Assembly: GCF_001704415.2 (NCBI RefSeq)
Contig: NC_030823.1
Span: 74,648,458 to 74,712,457 of the forward strand
Length of the DNA: 64,000 nt
Origin: Capra hircus
Lineage: Eukaryota; Chordata; Mammalia; Artiodactyla; Bovidae
Direction: 5' to 3'
Notes under the pieces: generated by a model
Told to the model about the DNA's origin: nothing
What the model saw: the letters and a program-made list of their open reading frames with translations, nothing else
Databases searched by the model: none
Shown here: positions 1 to 12,300 of the stretch, piece by piece
Position numbering within the stretch: position 1 is the first letter of the stretch
Layout: the number at the start of each line of letters is the position of its first letter
Translations under genes and position numbers: made by a program

Positions 1-195
1 GGAGGGGCTTCGATTTGTTTGATCCTCATGTTCAACATAGCCAAGAGTTTTACAGGTAGTGGGGAGATACCAAATATTTGTTAAAGTGCTAGATAAAATA
101 TAGAAGCCTAAAATTGAATTTAAAACTTTATCATATTGTACTCTCTTAAAAGTGTCATTAAACCTTTTTAAATCTAAAAATTCAGAATACCATAC

Positions 196-390
196 CTGAA
201 TAATAGATGCTGATTTACTGTGAACTCTTTCTAGCTTTTCCTTTTTCAACATTAACAGTTTTCTCTTTGCTAAGGCTCTTCGCCAATATTTCTGAATGAC
301 CAATGCTGCGCTGACCTTCTTTTTAAATCGTTGTTTAGTGAGGAAATTGATTACAGCTGATTGAATAATTCTTGCAGCTTTGTCTCTCTC
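196..390 (-). CDS. ASPM: ASPM exon 17 (IQ motifs)
   Basis: 195 nt, 65 codons, phase 0 at both ends: [65 protein letters not shown]. It carries IQ-type repeats in a basic helix. The acceptor is TCTTTTAG and the donor CAG then GTATGG. The next, very large IQ-repeat exon is not in the window; positions 1-195 are intron with no recognisable repeat. Confidence 0.94.
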
Positions 391-3300
391 CTAAAAGACA
401 ATATAAAAAGGAAAATATAAATTAAACAATCACTTGAGGCCCTAAGCCATTATTTGTAAGAAGTCAGATTGGGATTCCCAGGTGGCTCAGTGGTAAAGAA
501 TCTGCCTGCCAATGCAGGAGACGCAGGAGATGCGGGTTGACCCCTGGGTCAAGAAGATCCCCTTGAGGAAGAAATGCCACCCCACTCCAGTATTCTAGCC
601 TGGGAAAACCCATGGGCAGAGGAGCCTGGTGGGCTGTAGTCAATGGGGTCACAAGAGTCAGAGACAAATGAGCAACTAAGCAACAACAACAGTCTCTCAG
701 ATTACGGTGGAATGAATTCATGCTTGATTTTTGGGAAAGGGTTTGCCCACAAAGGGCTATATAGTCAAAGCTATAGTCATGCTCACATATGAGAGTTGGA
801 CTATAAAGAAGGCTGAGCACCAAAGAATTGATGCTTTCAAATTGTGGTGCTGGAGAAGACTCTTGAGAGTCTCTTGGTCAGCAAGGAGATCAAACCAGTC
901 AATCCTAAAGGAAACCAATCCTGAATATTCATTAGAAGGACTGATGCTGAGCCAAATATCCAATACTCTGGCTACCTGATGCGAAGAGCTGACTCATTGG
1001 AAAAGACCCTGATACTGGGAGAGATGGAGGGCAGGAGGAGAAGGGGACGACAGAAACAGAAGATGAGACGGGTGGATGGCCTCATCAACTCGGTAGACAC
1101 GAGTCTGAGCAAACTCTGGGACATAGCTGAAGGACAGGGAAGTCTAACATGCTGCAGTCCATGGGGTTGCAAAGAGTCAGACATGACTGAGGGACTGAAC
1201 AACAAAGTAGGAGAAAAAAGAAAGGAAAAAGAGACTCAAATAAATAAAATGCTTTACAGTATAAGGAAGTATTATTTTTTGCTTTGAATCGGATGCACTG
1301 TATTTATTTATTATTAATGTGTATTTACTTATTTGGCCGCACCTCACAGCATGAGGGCTCTTAGTTCCCCAAACAGGGATTGAAGCCACATCTCCTATAT
1401 TGGAAGCTAGGAGTTTTAACTGCTGGACCACCAGGGAAGTCCTGGAAGTATTGTTTCGCTGCAATTTGAAGAAAGGAATCACAAAAAAGAAAAAAAGAGG
1501 CAAAACATCCTCTTTTATCACCAGAATACACTGTGGCTTTAAGCATAGAGGCTCAAGAGGACAGAGCTCGGGGCTGTGACAAATGGTGTCAGAACTGCCT
1601 GCGGTGTCAGTATCCAAAGAGCAGCTGGCGGCCTCGGGAGCTCCTGCACATCTCTACTTCTAACAGTGAATTCCAGTGAATAATAACAGGTTAAATGCCA
1701 GGTATCAGGCACCCTTCTAAACACTGCGAGAATGAGCCATCCAACCTCACAACAACCATGAGAACAGAGGAAGCGGCCCTACCCCCATGGCCGTGAGGAA
1801 ACTCAGGCAGGGAGGTCAAGTAGACAGCTGGTCCCCCAGGGCTCAGCCAGCCAGGGTCTGATGTAGGCAGTCTGGCTTCAGAGTTCATGCTCCTAATCAC
1901 TTTGCTACTCTGTAAGCCTAGACTTATTACTTCACTTCACTTGAATTAGACACGGGAATATAAATTATTCCTCTGGTGGAGAGGAACAATGTCCAGGCTG
2001 TCTGACGGCCCTTTGTGTTGCTGTGTGCGACAGTGCGCCATGCGAGGGCAGGCTCGGCACAGAGATGAGCTGTAGGTGCTGACTGGTATTCAACTGCAAC
2101 CGGAAACCATGCAGCGTGAGAACACAGCTAGGGAAGGGATCAAATTGCTATTCTAAGTCTGGCCACCTGATGCGAAGAGCCTACTCATTGGAAAAGACCC
2201 TGAAGCTGGGAAAGATTGAGGGCAGGAGAAGGGGACGACAGAGGATGAGATGGTTGGATGGCATCGCCGACTCAATGGACATGAGTTTGAGCAAGCTCCG
2301 GGAGATCCTGACGGACAGGGAGGCCTGGCGTGCTGCAGTTCATGGGGTCGCAAAGAGTCGGACAGGACTAAGTGACTGAACAATGACAACAACCCAGGTC
2401 TGAAATGGCGCAAGAGAATAAATGGTATGAATCGCCAAAATTTAGCTACTTTACAGGTACTAAGAACTTTATCATAAATACATTGTAATTCAGAACTAAG
2501 GAGCAATCTTGGATGAAATATATTTCTGAAATACCTGCTAAGATTTATTAAACATGAATACTTCTTTTACTTTCTCCAAATAAATACAGCATTATTAGTG
2601 AAAAGAGTAGAGGATTAAAATAGTTTATTCAGTTTGACCAAGGAGACCATTTCTAACACTGTGAAAAATGACATTTTTTCCAAACTCAAGAAAACACTTA
2701 TTTTATGTTAATGCAAAATTCGTGCTATCACGGACACAGAGGGACAACCCTTCTCCCTGTGCTCGGGTCCTAAATGTTCTGAGAAGTTAAGCGATGGAAA
2801 CCAAAATGCCATTTTTAAACTAACAAACGATAGCCTGGAAGACAGTTTCAAGGCAGACAGAATGAGCTTGGCTAATCGAACTGCAGAGTCTGAAAGGGGA
2901 CACCCAGGCCAGAGAGGCACTGGTTGGGGACAAGCCTCCCAGAGCACAGTGCGAAAAAGGAAAGGAAAGCTCCTGCTTCCCAGAGGCACGTCAGAGTTCA
3001 AGAGGAAGGAGGGAAGAGATGAGTCAGACAACCCCAGTTTACTTTTCACAAATTCACAATGTGCATAAGTTATTCCATGTTCCCTGGAGCACAGTGAAAG
3101 GGAGGACAAAGCCTGGAAAAAATACCCAATGAAGGAAACATTGGACATTAGGGAGAAATATTGACCCCCTACTTGAAACACACACAATCATGAAAATTAC
3201 CTCGGTAATTTCCTACGTCAGTAAAATGTAAAAACGATATCAAGAATCATTCAGCTGACATTTTATGAACAATTTACATTACAGTATTTCATTACTGACT

Positions 3301-6300
3301 GGGCTTCCCATGTGGCTCAATGGTAAAGAATCCACCTGCCAATGCAGGAGATACGAGAGTTGGAACCCGGGTAGGGAAGATCCCCTGGAGAAGGGAATAG
3401 CAACCCACTCCAGTATTCCTGCTTGGGAAATCCCATGGACAAAGGAGCCTGGTGGGCTATAGTCCATTGGGGTCTCAAAGAGCTGGACATGACTGAGTGG
3501 CTGAGCACACACACACTTCATTTTTGAGGAGTACCTGATGGTGTTTTAGATCTTTTTTTAGCTTATATTGTCTCCAAGTTATTTGTATAAGTCGAGCGGC
3601 TCTCGTTTCTTTACGAAGATCCAAAAGCCTCGCACAAAGAAATGACAAATAGGTAATCACCACCTAAGAGAGAACATAAAAGATGCAGACAGAAGTTTCT
3701 ATGAGACAGAGAGCATGAAACTTCCCATCATCTGAGACTCTGATTACTCAGAGTTATTACTGTTAAGGAACTTTTACTTTACCTTCTCATCAGGGATTGT
3801 GTTTGACATATCTGAGTGATGGATCATGGCAGGTATTCCACCAAGGTCTCTGGCTGCAGACCTAACCAACTGAAAATTTTTCTTTTCATTTTCCAGGAGT
3901 TCTTTGTATAGTTCTGAAGTATTTTCTGCAATGCAAGTGAAACAGAGATCAGATTATACTGCGAGGACCAGAAGTCAGACAGTGAAAACACTGGAGAAGT
4001 AAATTAACTGAAAGGGACGAACCCTGATCAGGTGATTTAAGAGACAAATCCAGAAAACTTCCGTCAGATTCAGATGATGAATTCAGCACCACGGAACCAG
4101 TGTGTGTGCACTCCACGGTCTGCGTGGTCCGCTGACATATGGCGTCAAAAGGAACATAGCAAGGATGGTAGTGGTGGATCAGGTAACACAACACCCGGCC
4201 GTCTGAGAAAGACACTGTGAAGTTCTCCACCTGATGAGAAACGTCAGAAAAAGAATGGACTGTATTTAGGTAAGAATACAGATACTGACGGCTTTACAGT
4301 CCATATTTCCTTTTAATAGCTAGGACCGGCATGCTAATTTGTAGTAGCACCTAGTGTGATACCACGTGTATGCTCCGCTGTATCTGACTCTTTGTGAACA
4401 CGTGGACTGTAGCCTGTCAGGTTCCTCTGTCCATGGAATCTCCCAGGCACGAGTACTGGCGTGGGTTTGCCATCGCCTTCTCCTGGGGATCTTCTCGACC
4501 CAGGGATCAAATCCGCGTCTCCTGCGCTGGCAGACAGATGCTTTACCACTGAGCCACCCGGGAAGTTACACTGTGTACTACCACATTCATGGCCAGATTC
4601 TCACCTCTAAAATATCATATGATTGTGCTGGGTTGGAGAGTGTTCATCAAAAACTCATGTCCTTCCCAGACTCTCAGGATGTGATCTTGTTTGGACATAG
4701 GGTCACTGCAGATTTAACCAGCTAAGATGGGACCACGCTGGAGTAAGATGACGTATTAATCTGATATGACTGGTGCCCTTATGAGAAAGGGAGAGAGACA
4801 CAGAGACAAGACGCATAGGGAGAATGCCGTGTGAAGACAGGCAGTGACTGGAGCGCTGTGTCTACGGACCTAGGAAAGCCAAGGGACTGGAGTCAAGCGA
4901 AAGGCATGGGACGCAGGGCTGCAGTACCAGGGTCTTTGGGACTCTCAGTACTTACTTAAAACACAGACGATCATATATCTGACAGTTTTTCTGGTTTACA
5001 TTCCTTACAGGATACGTTATTCATGTGATCAGGACCATTTATTTTCATTATTTATACTTAAACATACATTTCATATAGCAATGGAGGATCAATCTAACAA
5101 ATGATTATAAAAGACACGACTCAGACTATTTCCTCCTCTCTGCCCAGTGGGGCAAAGTCCTCTTAATGTTCCTTTGTGCGTGGTGGGTTTGTTTGCATTC
5201 ACCTTTGTAATAAGAGTTTCCCTGGTGGCTCAGACAGTAAACAGTCTGTCTACAGTGTGGGAGACCCGGGTTTGATCCCCGGGTCAGGAAGATCCCCTGG
5301 AGAAGGAAATGGCAACCCACTCCCGTGTTCTTTCCTGGAAAATCTCATAGAAAGAAGAGCCTGGCGGGCTATAGTCCACGGGGTTGGAAAGACTCAACTG
5401 AGTGACTTCACTTTGTAATAAGGGTATGATCCTTTGGCACCCCAGTTCTATGCAAGCATTTCCTTTTAAGACTACCAACTAGGGCATTTTTTTCCCTAGT
5501 AAGACATAAAATAATCGTTCATTACACAATTGGTGACAGATTTGATGAAACTAGGTATGTGACGGCACCCTTACTCATTAGAGGAAAAGTTTGCTTGTAC
5601 ATATTAACTAAGCGGGGATACAGGTATACATGTAACTGACTTGCTTTGCTGTATGGCAGAAATGAACATACTGTAAAGCCATTATACTCCAATAAGAAAA
5701 AAAAAAGAAAAAAAGAAATTCATCATCATCATTATTATAATTTTTAATTGGTATTAACACATTTTATTGTTTATAATATAAATTATATTAGCATCTGTAT
5801 TATCATATAATAAATCTATACAATAAGATGTATCATTATAGTTATATAATTGTTATGTGTTTATATGTTAATTATTATATATTAATATATACATATATAA
5901 AATACATCATATAAAAATATCTTTATAAATAATCTATATAGTAATAAAATTATACTACCTTATATGACATTAAAGAAATTAAAGGAAATATTTCATGCAT
6001 TGTTCACTTGATTTTAACCAAAATTTGCTTAAAGAAATTAGGCTAAAACAAAAACACAGAACTTACTCTTTTATTATAGAAGCCACAGACAGCATTTACC
6101 CAATCCATCAGTAGCTTTACGCTTTCACTGTATTGTTCAAAGGGACCGCTATGCCTTTCATCTCTTTTTTTACTGATAACAGCATCAGGACGGCATAACA
6201 GTGCAGACATTGTTTTCTTCATACTCTGTGTCTTCTTTAAAAAGTCAATTTCTTCTTTTAATTGATCCAAATTAAGGGAAATATCCACCTAGAATACAAA

Positions 6301-9300
6301 AAGAGGATAAATACCATACTTTTCATACATTATTTTTGACCCGCAAAAGTTCAAGTCTGCTACTATCAATATCTTTTTAAGGCAAACACAGTCTACAAGG
6401 AAGTCATGGAAGTGTAAGTGCTGGAGTGCACGGGATCTGTGTTCACCTCAGTCAGGGATCTGATCTCGTCTCTGCATCTGATCAGTGAGGAACCCTTAGC
6501 TCTAGTCTCCTCCCCTATAAAGAAATGACAATAGCGACCTACTGGGGGCCTTGTGAGGATTAGACTGGAGTGTACATAAACCCATTAGCACAGTTCCTGG
6601 GACAGAATAAGTCTAGCTAGTAACACCTACTACTGCTAGTCTTTGACACAAAAGACTTTTATAAGTCAATATTGAAAACTGACAAAAAGTACAAAACGCA
6701 CCAAATGTACAATACCTGAAAAGCCAATGCGATCTTCCAAAGCAACGCCAGGGTTTTCTCTCTGTGTCTGTCCACAATATCCTTAGACAGGATTGCATTT
6801 CCTGCAAATGGAAAAGAGTCTGTTAGCGCAAAGTACGTACAACTTGATTTTCAGTGAGAAGAAAACTTTTATCGTTACTTGGTTTTTACCATGCTCATCA
6901 TTCAGCTGAATTCCTCGTGATTTAAGAATTTCAAGAACGATGTCAACATTGTACATCTTTTGAAGACGACTAATTGCAGGAATTCTGAGTTTCTTTGAGA
7001 GATTCCAGTTTTGCGTGAGAAGTTCCATAGTTCGCCTAACAATGAAGGGATTGCCACATGAAATTGTTAAGATAAAAACATGCAGGAAAAACTAACTTTA
7101 TTTAAATAACCACCCATATCAATCTTCCAGAGTTAAAGGGTTTTAGGTTAGAAAGATCCCAAAACATTATCTCAAAACTGTTACTCCATAGTTAAGTAAA
7201 TAGAGTTATTTCTCATTTAAACCTGGGGGTTAAGGTTTATGAAAAGAATGTAAGAACGGAAAATAATATGCGCACACACAAATGCACACAGAAACAGAAG
7301 AGCAAGGTTCTTTAGGGAAAAGAAAGGAAAATGGACATTGACTGAGGGACTCCAGTATTCTACACATCAAGCAAGCGCTTTCTTCTCTTATTTTAGTCCT
7401 TTCTTTTCTTATTTTGTCCATGGCAAATCCCACAGTCGGGCCATTATTATCCCATATCTGGCAGATGAAGAAACCAAAGCCCAGAAAAGTAAAATAAATT
7501 TCCCGTGATTTTACAACTAGTAATGACAGGACTCGGAGAAGGCAATGGCACCCCACTCCAGTACTCTTGCCTGGAAAATCCCATGGACAGAGGACCCTGG
7601 TAGGCTGCAGTCCATGGGGTCGCGAAGAGTCGGACACGACTGAGCGACTTCACTTTCATGCATTGGAGAAGGAACTGGCAACCCACTCCAGTGTTCTTGC
7701 CTAGAGAATCCCAGGGACGGGGGAGCCTGGTGGGCTGCCATCTCTGGGGTCGCACAGAGTCGGACACGACTGAGTGACTTCACTTTCACTTTTCACTTTC
7801 ATGCATTGGAGAATCCCAGGGACGGGGTAGCCTCATGGGCTGTCTATAGGGTCTATGGGGTCGCACAGAGTCAGACACGACTGAAGTGACTTAGCAGCAG
7901 CAGCAGCAGCAGCAGCGACAGGACTAAGATCAGAAGTAAACCCCACTTTTACAGTTTCCGAAGCCATTGTCTTATATTTATACCAGGTAAAGCAAAAAGT
8001 GTTTGAGTGCCTACCTTAAAAAATCACTTATGCCACAGTTTAAATTCAAACTCCTAATATCACCTAGTGTTTTACACTAGACAAAAATCACTGTTTCCAC
8101 AGAAGCATCGAGCCCAACTAATGACTGTATCTGGTTGAAATTTGGCAGACTTGTTTACAGAACCATAATTTCTAAAAGTTAGGAAGCACTGTAAGATAGG
8201 TGTAGGCCAACCACTCAATCAACATCTAAAGCATTCCTGCAACACTAGACTGACCGACTGACTGTCACCTATAGCATCAGTGGATTAACCGTTCCCAAGT
8301 GACCTCAAATGACCTCCGAGACCTATGCTCATTTTGGGGACACTGAAGATAATAGAAGCTTGTCAAGCAAGATTGAGTCTCTTAACTAGTGAGAGTTCCT
8401 GAGAATGACAAAGCATCAACACCCAACACTGGGAAGTCTTAGTAGCGCCTATAAAAGAACAAAAAATTTCTTTCATCATCAAAAAATTACACTGAACATG
8501 AAGCCAATCACTGCTCCTCCCAGACAGTGGAAAAAGTTTCAAATCGTGAATTGCTAGTGGCCAGAAAACAGATGTGCTGGTTTGGATTTATGAAATGAAC
8601 AAATTAAAATTAAATGTAAAAATAGTGTGGAGAACATTCTCAGCAAATGCTCCAGCCTATATAGAAATTACTCAAGAGAGGAAGCTACAGTAAAGCTCAA
8701 GACTATTACTTTGTCATGAGAATATATGATTGGAAAAGAAAAGAAGGTTCGTGGAAATTTAATTTAGAAGGCAATAAGAGACGTGTGCTGTTATTGTTTG
8801 CTTATCTGTTTAGCTGTGCTGGGTCTTCTCTGCCCCAAGGCGCGTAGGATCTCAGTTCCTGACCAGGGATCAAAGCTGCATCCCTTGCTGCTGCTGCTAA
8901 GTCACTTCAGTCGTGTCCGACTCTGTGCGACCCCATAGACGGCAGCCCTCAAGGCTCCCCCATCCCTGGGATTCTCCAGGCAAGAACACTGGAGTGGGTT
9001 GCCATTTCCTTCTCCAATGCATGTGAGTGAAAAGGGAAAAGTGGAGACGCTCAGTCGTATACAACCCTCAGCGACCCCATGGACTGCAGCCTTCCAGGCT
9101 CCTCCATCCATGGGATTTTCCAGGCAAGAGTACTGGAGTGGGGTGCCATTGCCTTCTGCAAGGCAAATTCTTAACCACTCAACTACCAAAGGAAGTCCCA
9201 TGTATCCTATTTGTGAAGAACTGGGGATTCACAAAGATACAGAGGTAACTTCCTCACAAATGTCAGACATAATATAAATTAGAGTTCCTTAGAAACAATA

Positions 9301-12300
9301 TGGATGCCTTCAAATCACATATTATAAAGAAGCCACCTGAGCTACAGTGTAAAGGCCGCTCCTTCCAAAGCAGGCAGTGGTGACTCAGTGTTGTCACATC
9401 AAAGCCAATGCCTAGGACTCTAGTGTGTTAGTGAGGAAACGCGTGCAACATGAAGGTGGATGTCGTGAGCTGATGCCCACTGCCACTGCCATGTAAAACC
9501 TGGGCAAACCACGCCATGTCTCCATCTCACTTCTCCTCACGTGTTGTTGTTGTCGTGTCCGACTCCTTGTGACCTTATGGGCTGCAGCACACCAGGATTC
9601 CCTGTCCTTCACCGTCTCCTGAAGTTTGCTCAAACTTAAGTCCATATAGTCGGTGATGCCATCCAACCATCTCATTCTCTGTGCCCTCAATCTTTCTCAG
9701 CATCAGGGTCTTTTCCAGTGAGTCAGCTCTTCTCATCAGGTGGCCAAAGTATTCGAACTTCAGCTTTAGCATCAGTCCTTCCAATGAGTATTCAGGGTTG
9801 ATTTCCTTTAGGATGGACTGCTTTGATCTCCTTGCTATCCAAGGGACTCTCAAGAGTCTTCTTCAGCACCAAAATCTGAAAGCATCAGCTCTTCAGTGCT
9901 CAGCCTTCTTTCTAGTCCAACTCTCACACCCATACACGACCACTGAAAAACCCATAGCTTCGACTATATGGACCTTTGTTGGCCAAGTGATGTCTCTGCT
10001 TTTTAATACACTAAGTTTGTCACAGCTCTCCTTCCGAGGAGCAAGTGTCTTTTCATTTCAGAGATGCATCCTTACATGTGCAACATGGTTAATACAACTA
10101 AAACCGGTCTCAAACGATGTAGAAGTCATGAAACCACTGCAGATAAAGTGCTATTTAAATGTCTTATAGTTTAATTAGCCCCATGCTTTCCCCAACTCCT
10201 ATTCTGGGGCGTCAGTGGTTGCTACTCAGACCTCATGACCTGCCAGCAGGGGAAAATGTGGATAGAGAACAAAGTTTCTTGGCCTAAAATTCACACTATT
10301 TTCTTGAACTTACCCCAACTCTTTTAAACCCTAGATTTATCCCATTACATAAAGGAACAAGAGGGATTGTGTATGTTAGAAAAATATGTCTTTCGGAAAA
10401 TTTTAGTCTATTCTAGGGAGAGACATAATTCCATTTCTCATACTCACACGAGACGCACCCCACACTGCAAGTCTACAGCAAGATTCTTAACAGCAAAATC
10501 AAATTCATCGAAAGGCATCTGGACGTGGGTCACAGGAAATCCCAGTAAGCTCAGGTGACGGGAAAGGTCACCTTCACCGCCTAGGAAATCTCGTGAAAAA
10601 GCCAGAAGGATATCTTTACTGGCCTATGGAGAAACAAACAGAAGGTATTATATTCCGGTATCATCGTTCTGTTTATAATAAAAACAAATTCTTCAAATCA
10701 TTCTGTGCATATAGAAATAAAGTAAAATTAACTAGTATAAAAAGACAGTTTCATATGATAACAATGGGAACCTCATATATTTCCAATATTTCTAATTTAA
10801 GACTTTTTAAGAAAGGGCTCATAAATAATAATACACTCTAAAAATTAGAATTTGATAGCATACTAAATTAGGAAAGAAATTTTCTCCCAAATTAATTACT
10901 CAGAAGCACAGTTACATTCATTCTCAAAGCAAAGCTAGAATGATGCACTGGTGAAATGTCAACCAACAAGCTAGGCAGGGTTAGAACACTGGGCAGGCAT
11001 TTCTGTTCTACTCCAGAGTACTGTTCTTTGGGAAAATCACTTTTTCTGAGGAGAAAATATATAATAAAAACAGACAAAATTTTATATGTGAAATATAAAA
11101 TATAAGATGAAAACTATCAGGCTTCCCTTGTGGCTTAGCTGGTGTAGAATCTGCCTGCAATGCAGGAGACCTGGGTTAGATCCCTGGGTTGGGAAGGTCC
11201 CCTGGAAAAGGGAAAAGCTACCCACTCTAGTATTCTAGCCTGGAGAATTCCATGGATTGTATATATATAGTCTATGGGATTGCAAAGAGTCGGACTAGTG
11301 TTCTTTGGGAAGATAACTTTTTCTGAAAATACACAATAAAAACAGACAGAAGTCTTATATGTGAAATAAAAAATATAAGATGAAAACCATACCTTGAACT
11401 CGGCATCTTTACAGAAGAGACAAGGATCATGATCAATAAGTCTAGAGATTTTAGCATAATCAAGGAAACAAACCAACAATAATAGTTTTTTCAATGTAAA
11501 CTTAGACAGAGCTTCTTCATGACCTGAAATAAAGTACAAAAAGGCATAGCACATTCATCTATGCAAGACAAGTTTGGCTTTCTTTTCTTGGAGGGGGTGG
11601 TTCTCAATTATTTTTCTCTATTTATTTATTGTTATGATTTTGGTCTATATATTCCTGTTAAGGATTCTTGAGATGTGTCCTATACTTTCAAGTCAAATTA
11701 TCTTGGAATTCTTTGTAAGTCTATAAAATTCCTTATATTTACCTTTTTTTTTTTTTTTGGCAGGGGAAACATATATTGGTGCAGCAACTATGGAAAACAG
11801 TATGGAGCTGACTCAAAAAACTAAAAAGAGAACTACCAAGTAATCCAGCAACGACACTGCTGGGTATGTATTCAGAGAAAATAAAAACCCTAAGTCAAAT
11901 ACACCCCAGTGTTTCATTATTTATGATACCCAAGATGTGGAAGCAACCTAAGAGTCCATCGACAGAAGATCAGATAAAGAAGATATGGTGTATACATATG
12001 TGCATGTGTGTGCATGTACATGTGTGTGATAGAATGCTACTTAGCCAGAAGAAAGAATGAAATGGTTGCCATTTGCAGCAACATGAATGGACCTGAAGGG
12101 CATTATGCTTCGAGAAATAAGTCAGAGAGAGAAAGATAAATACTGCATGGTATCACTTATAGGTGGAATGTAAAGCAAACTAGTGAATATGAAAAAAAAG
12201 AAACAGACTTGCAGATACAGAAAACAAACTAGCGGTTACCAGTGAGGAGAGGGAAGGCGGGGGCAAGACAGAGGTAGGAGATTAAGAAGTATAAATCACT

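Noticed and set aside
472..690. tRNA gene in the heads of Bov-tA elements here and elsewhere (A/B-box-like words such as GGTTCGATCCCTG)
   Set aside because: These are tRNA-derived SINE promoters attached to SINE bodies, lacking a foldable full tRNA; no genuine tRNA gene was seen.
2708..3187. 159-codon minus-strand frame in ASPM intron 16
   Set aside because: Same strand as ASPM but no homology to the gene, wrong position relative to the phase-consistent exons 16 and 17, and no strong splice flanks.
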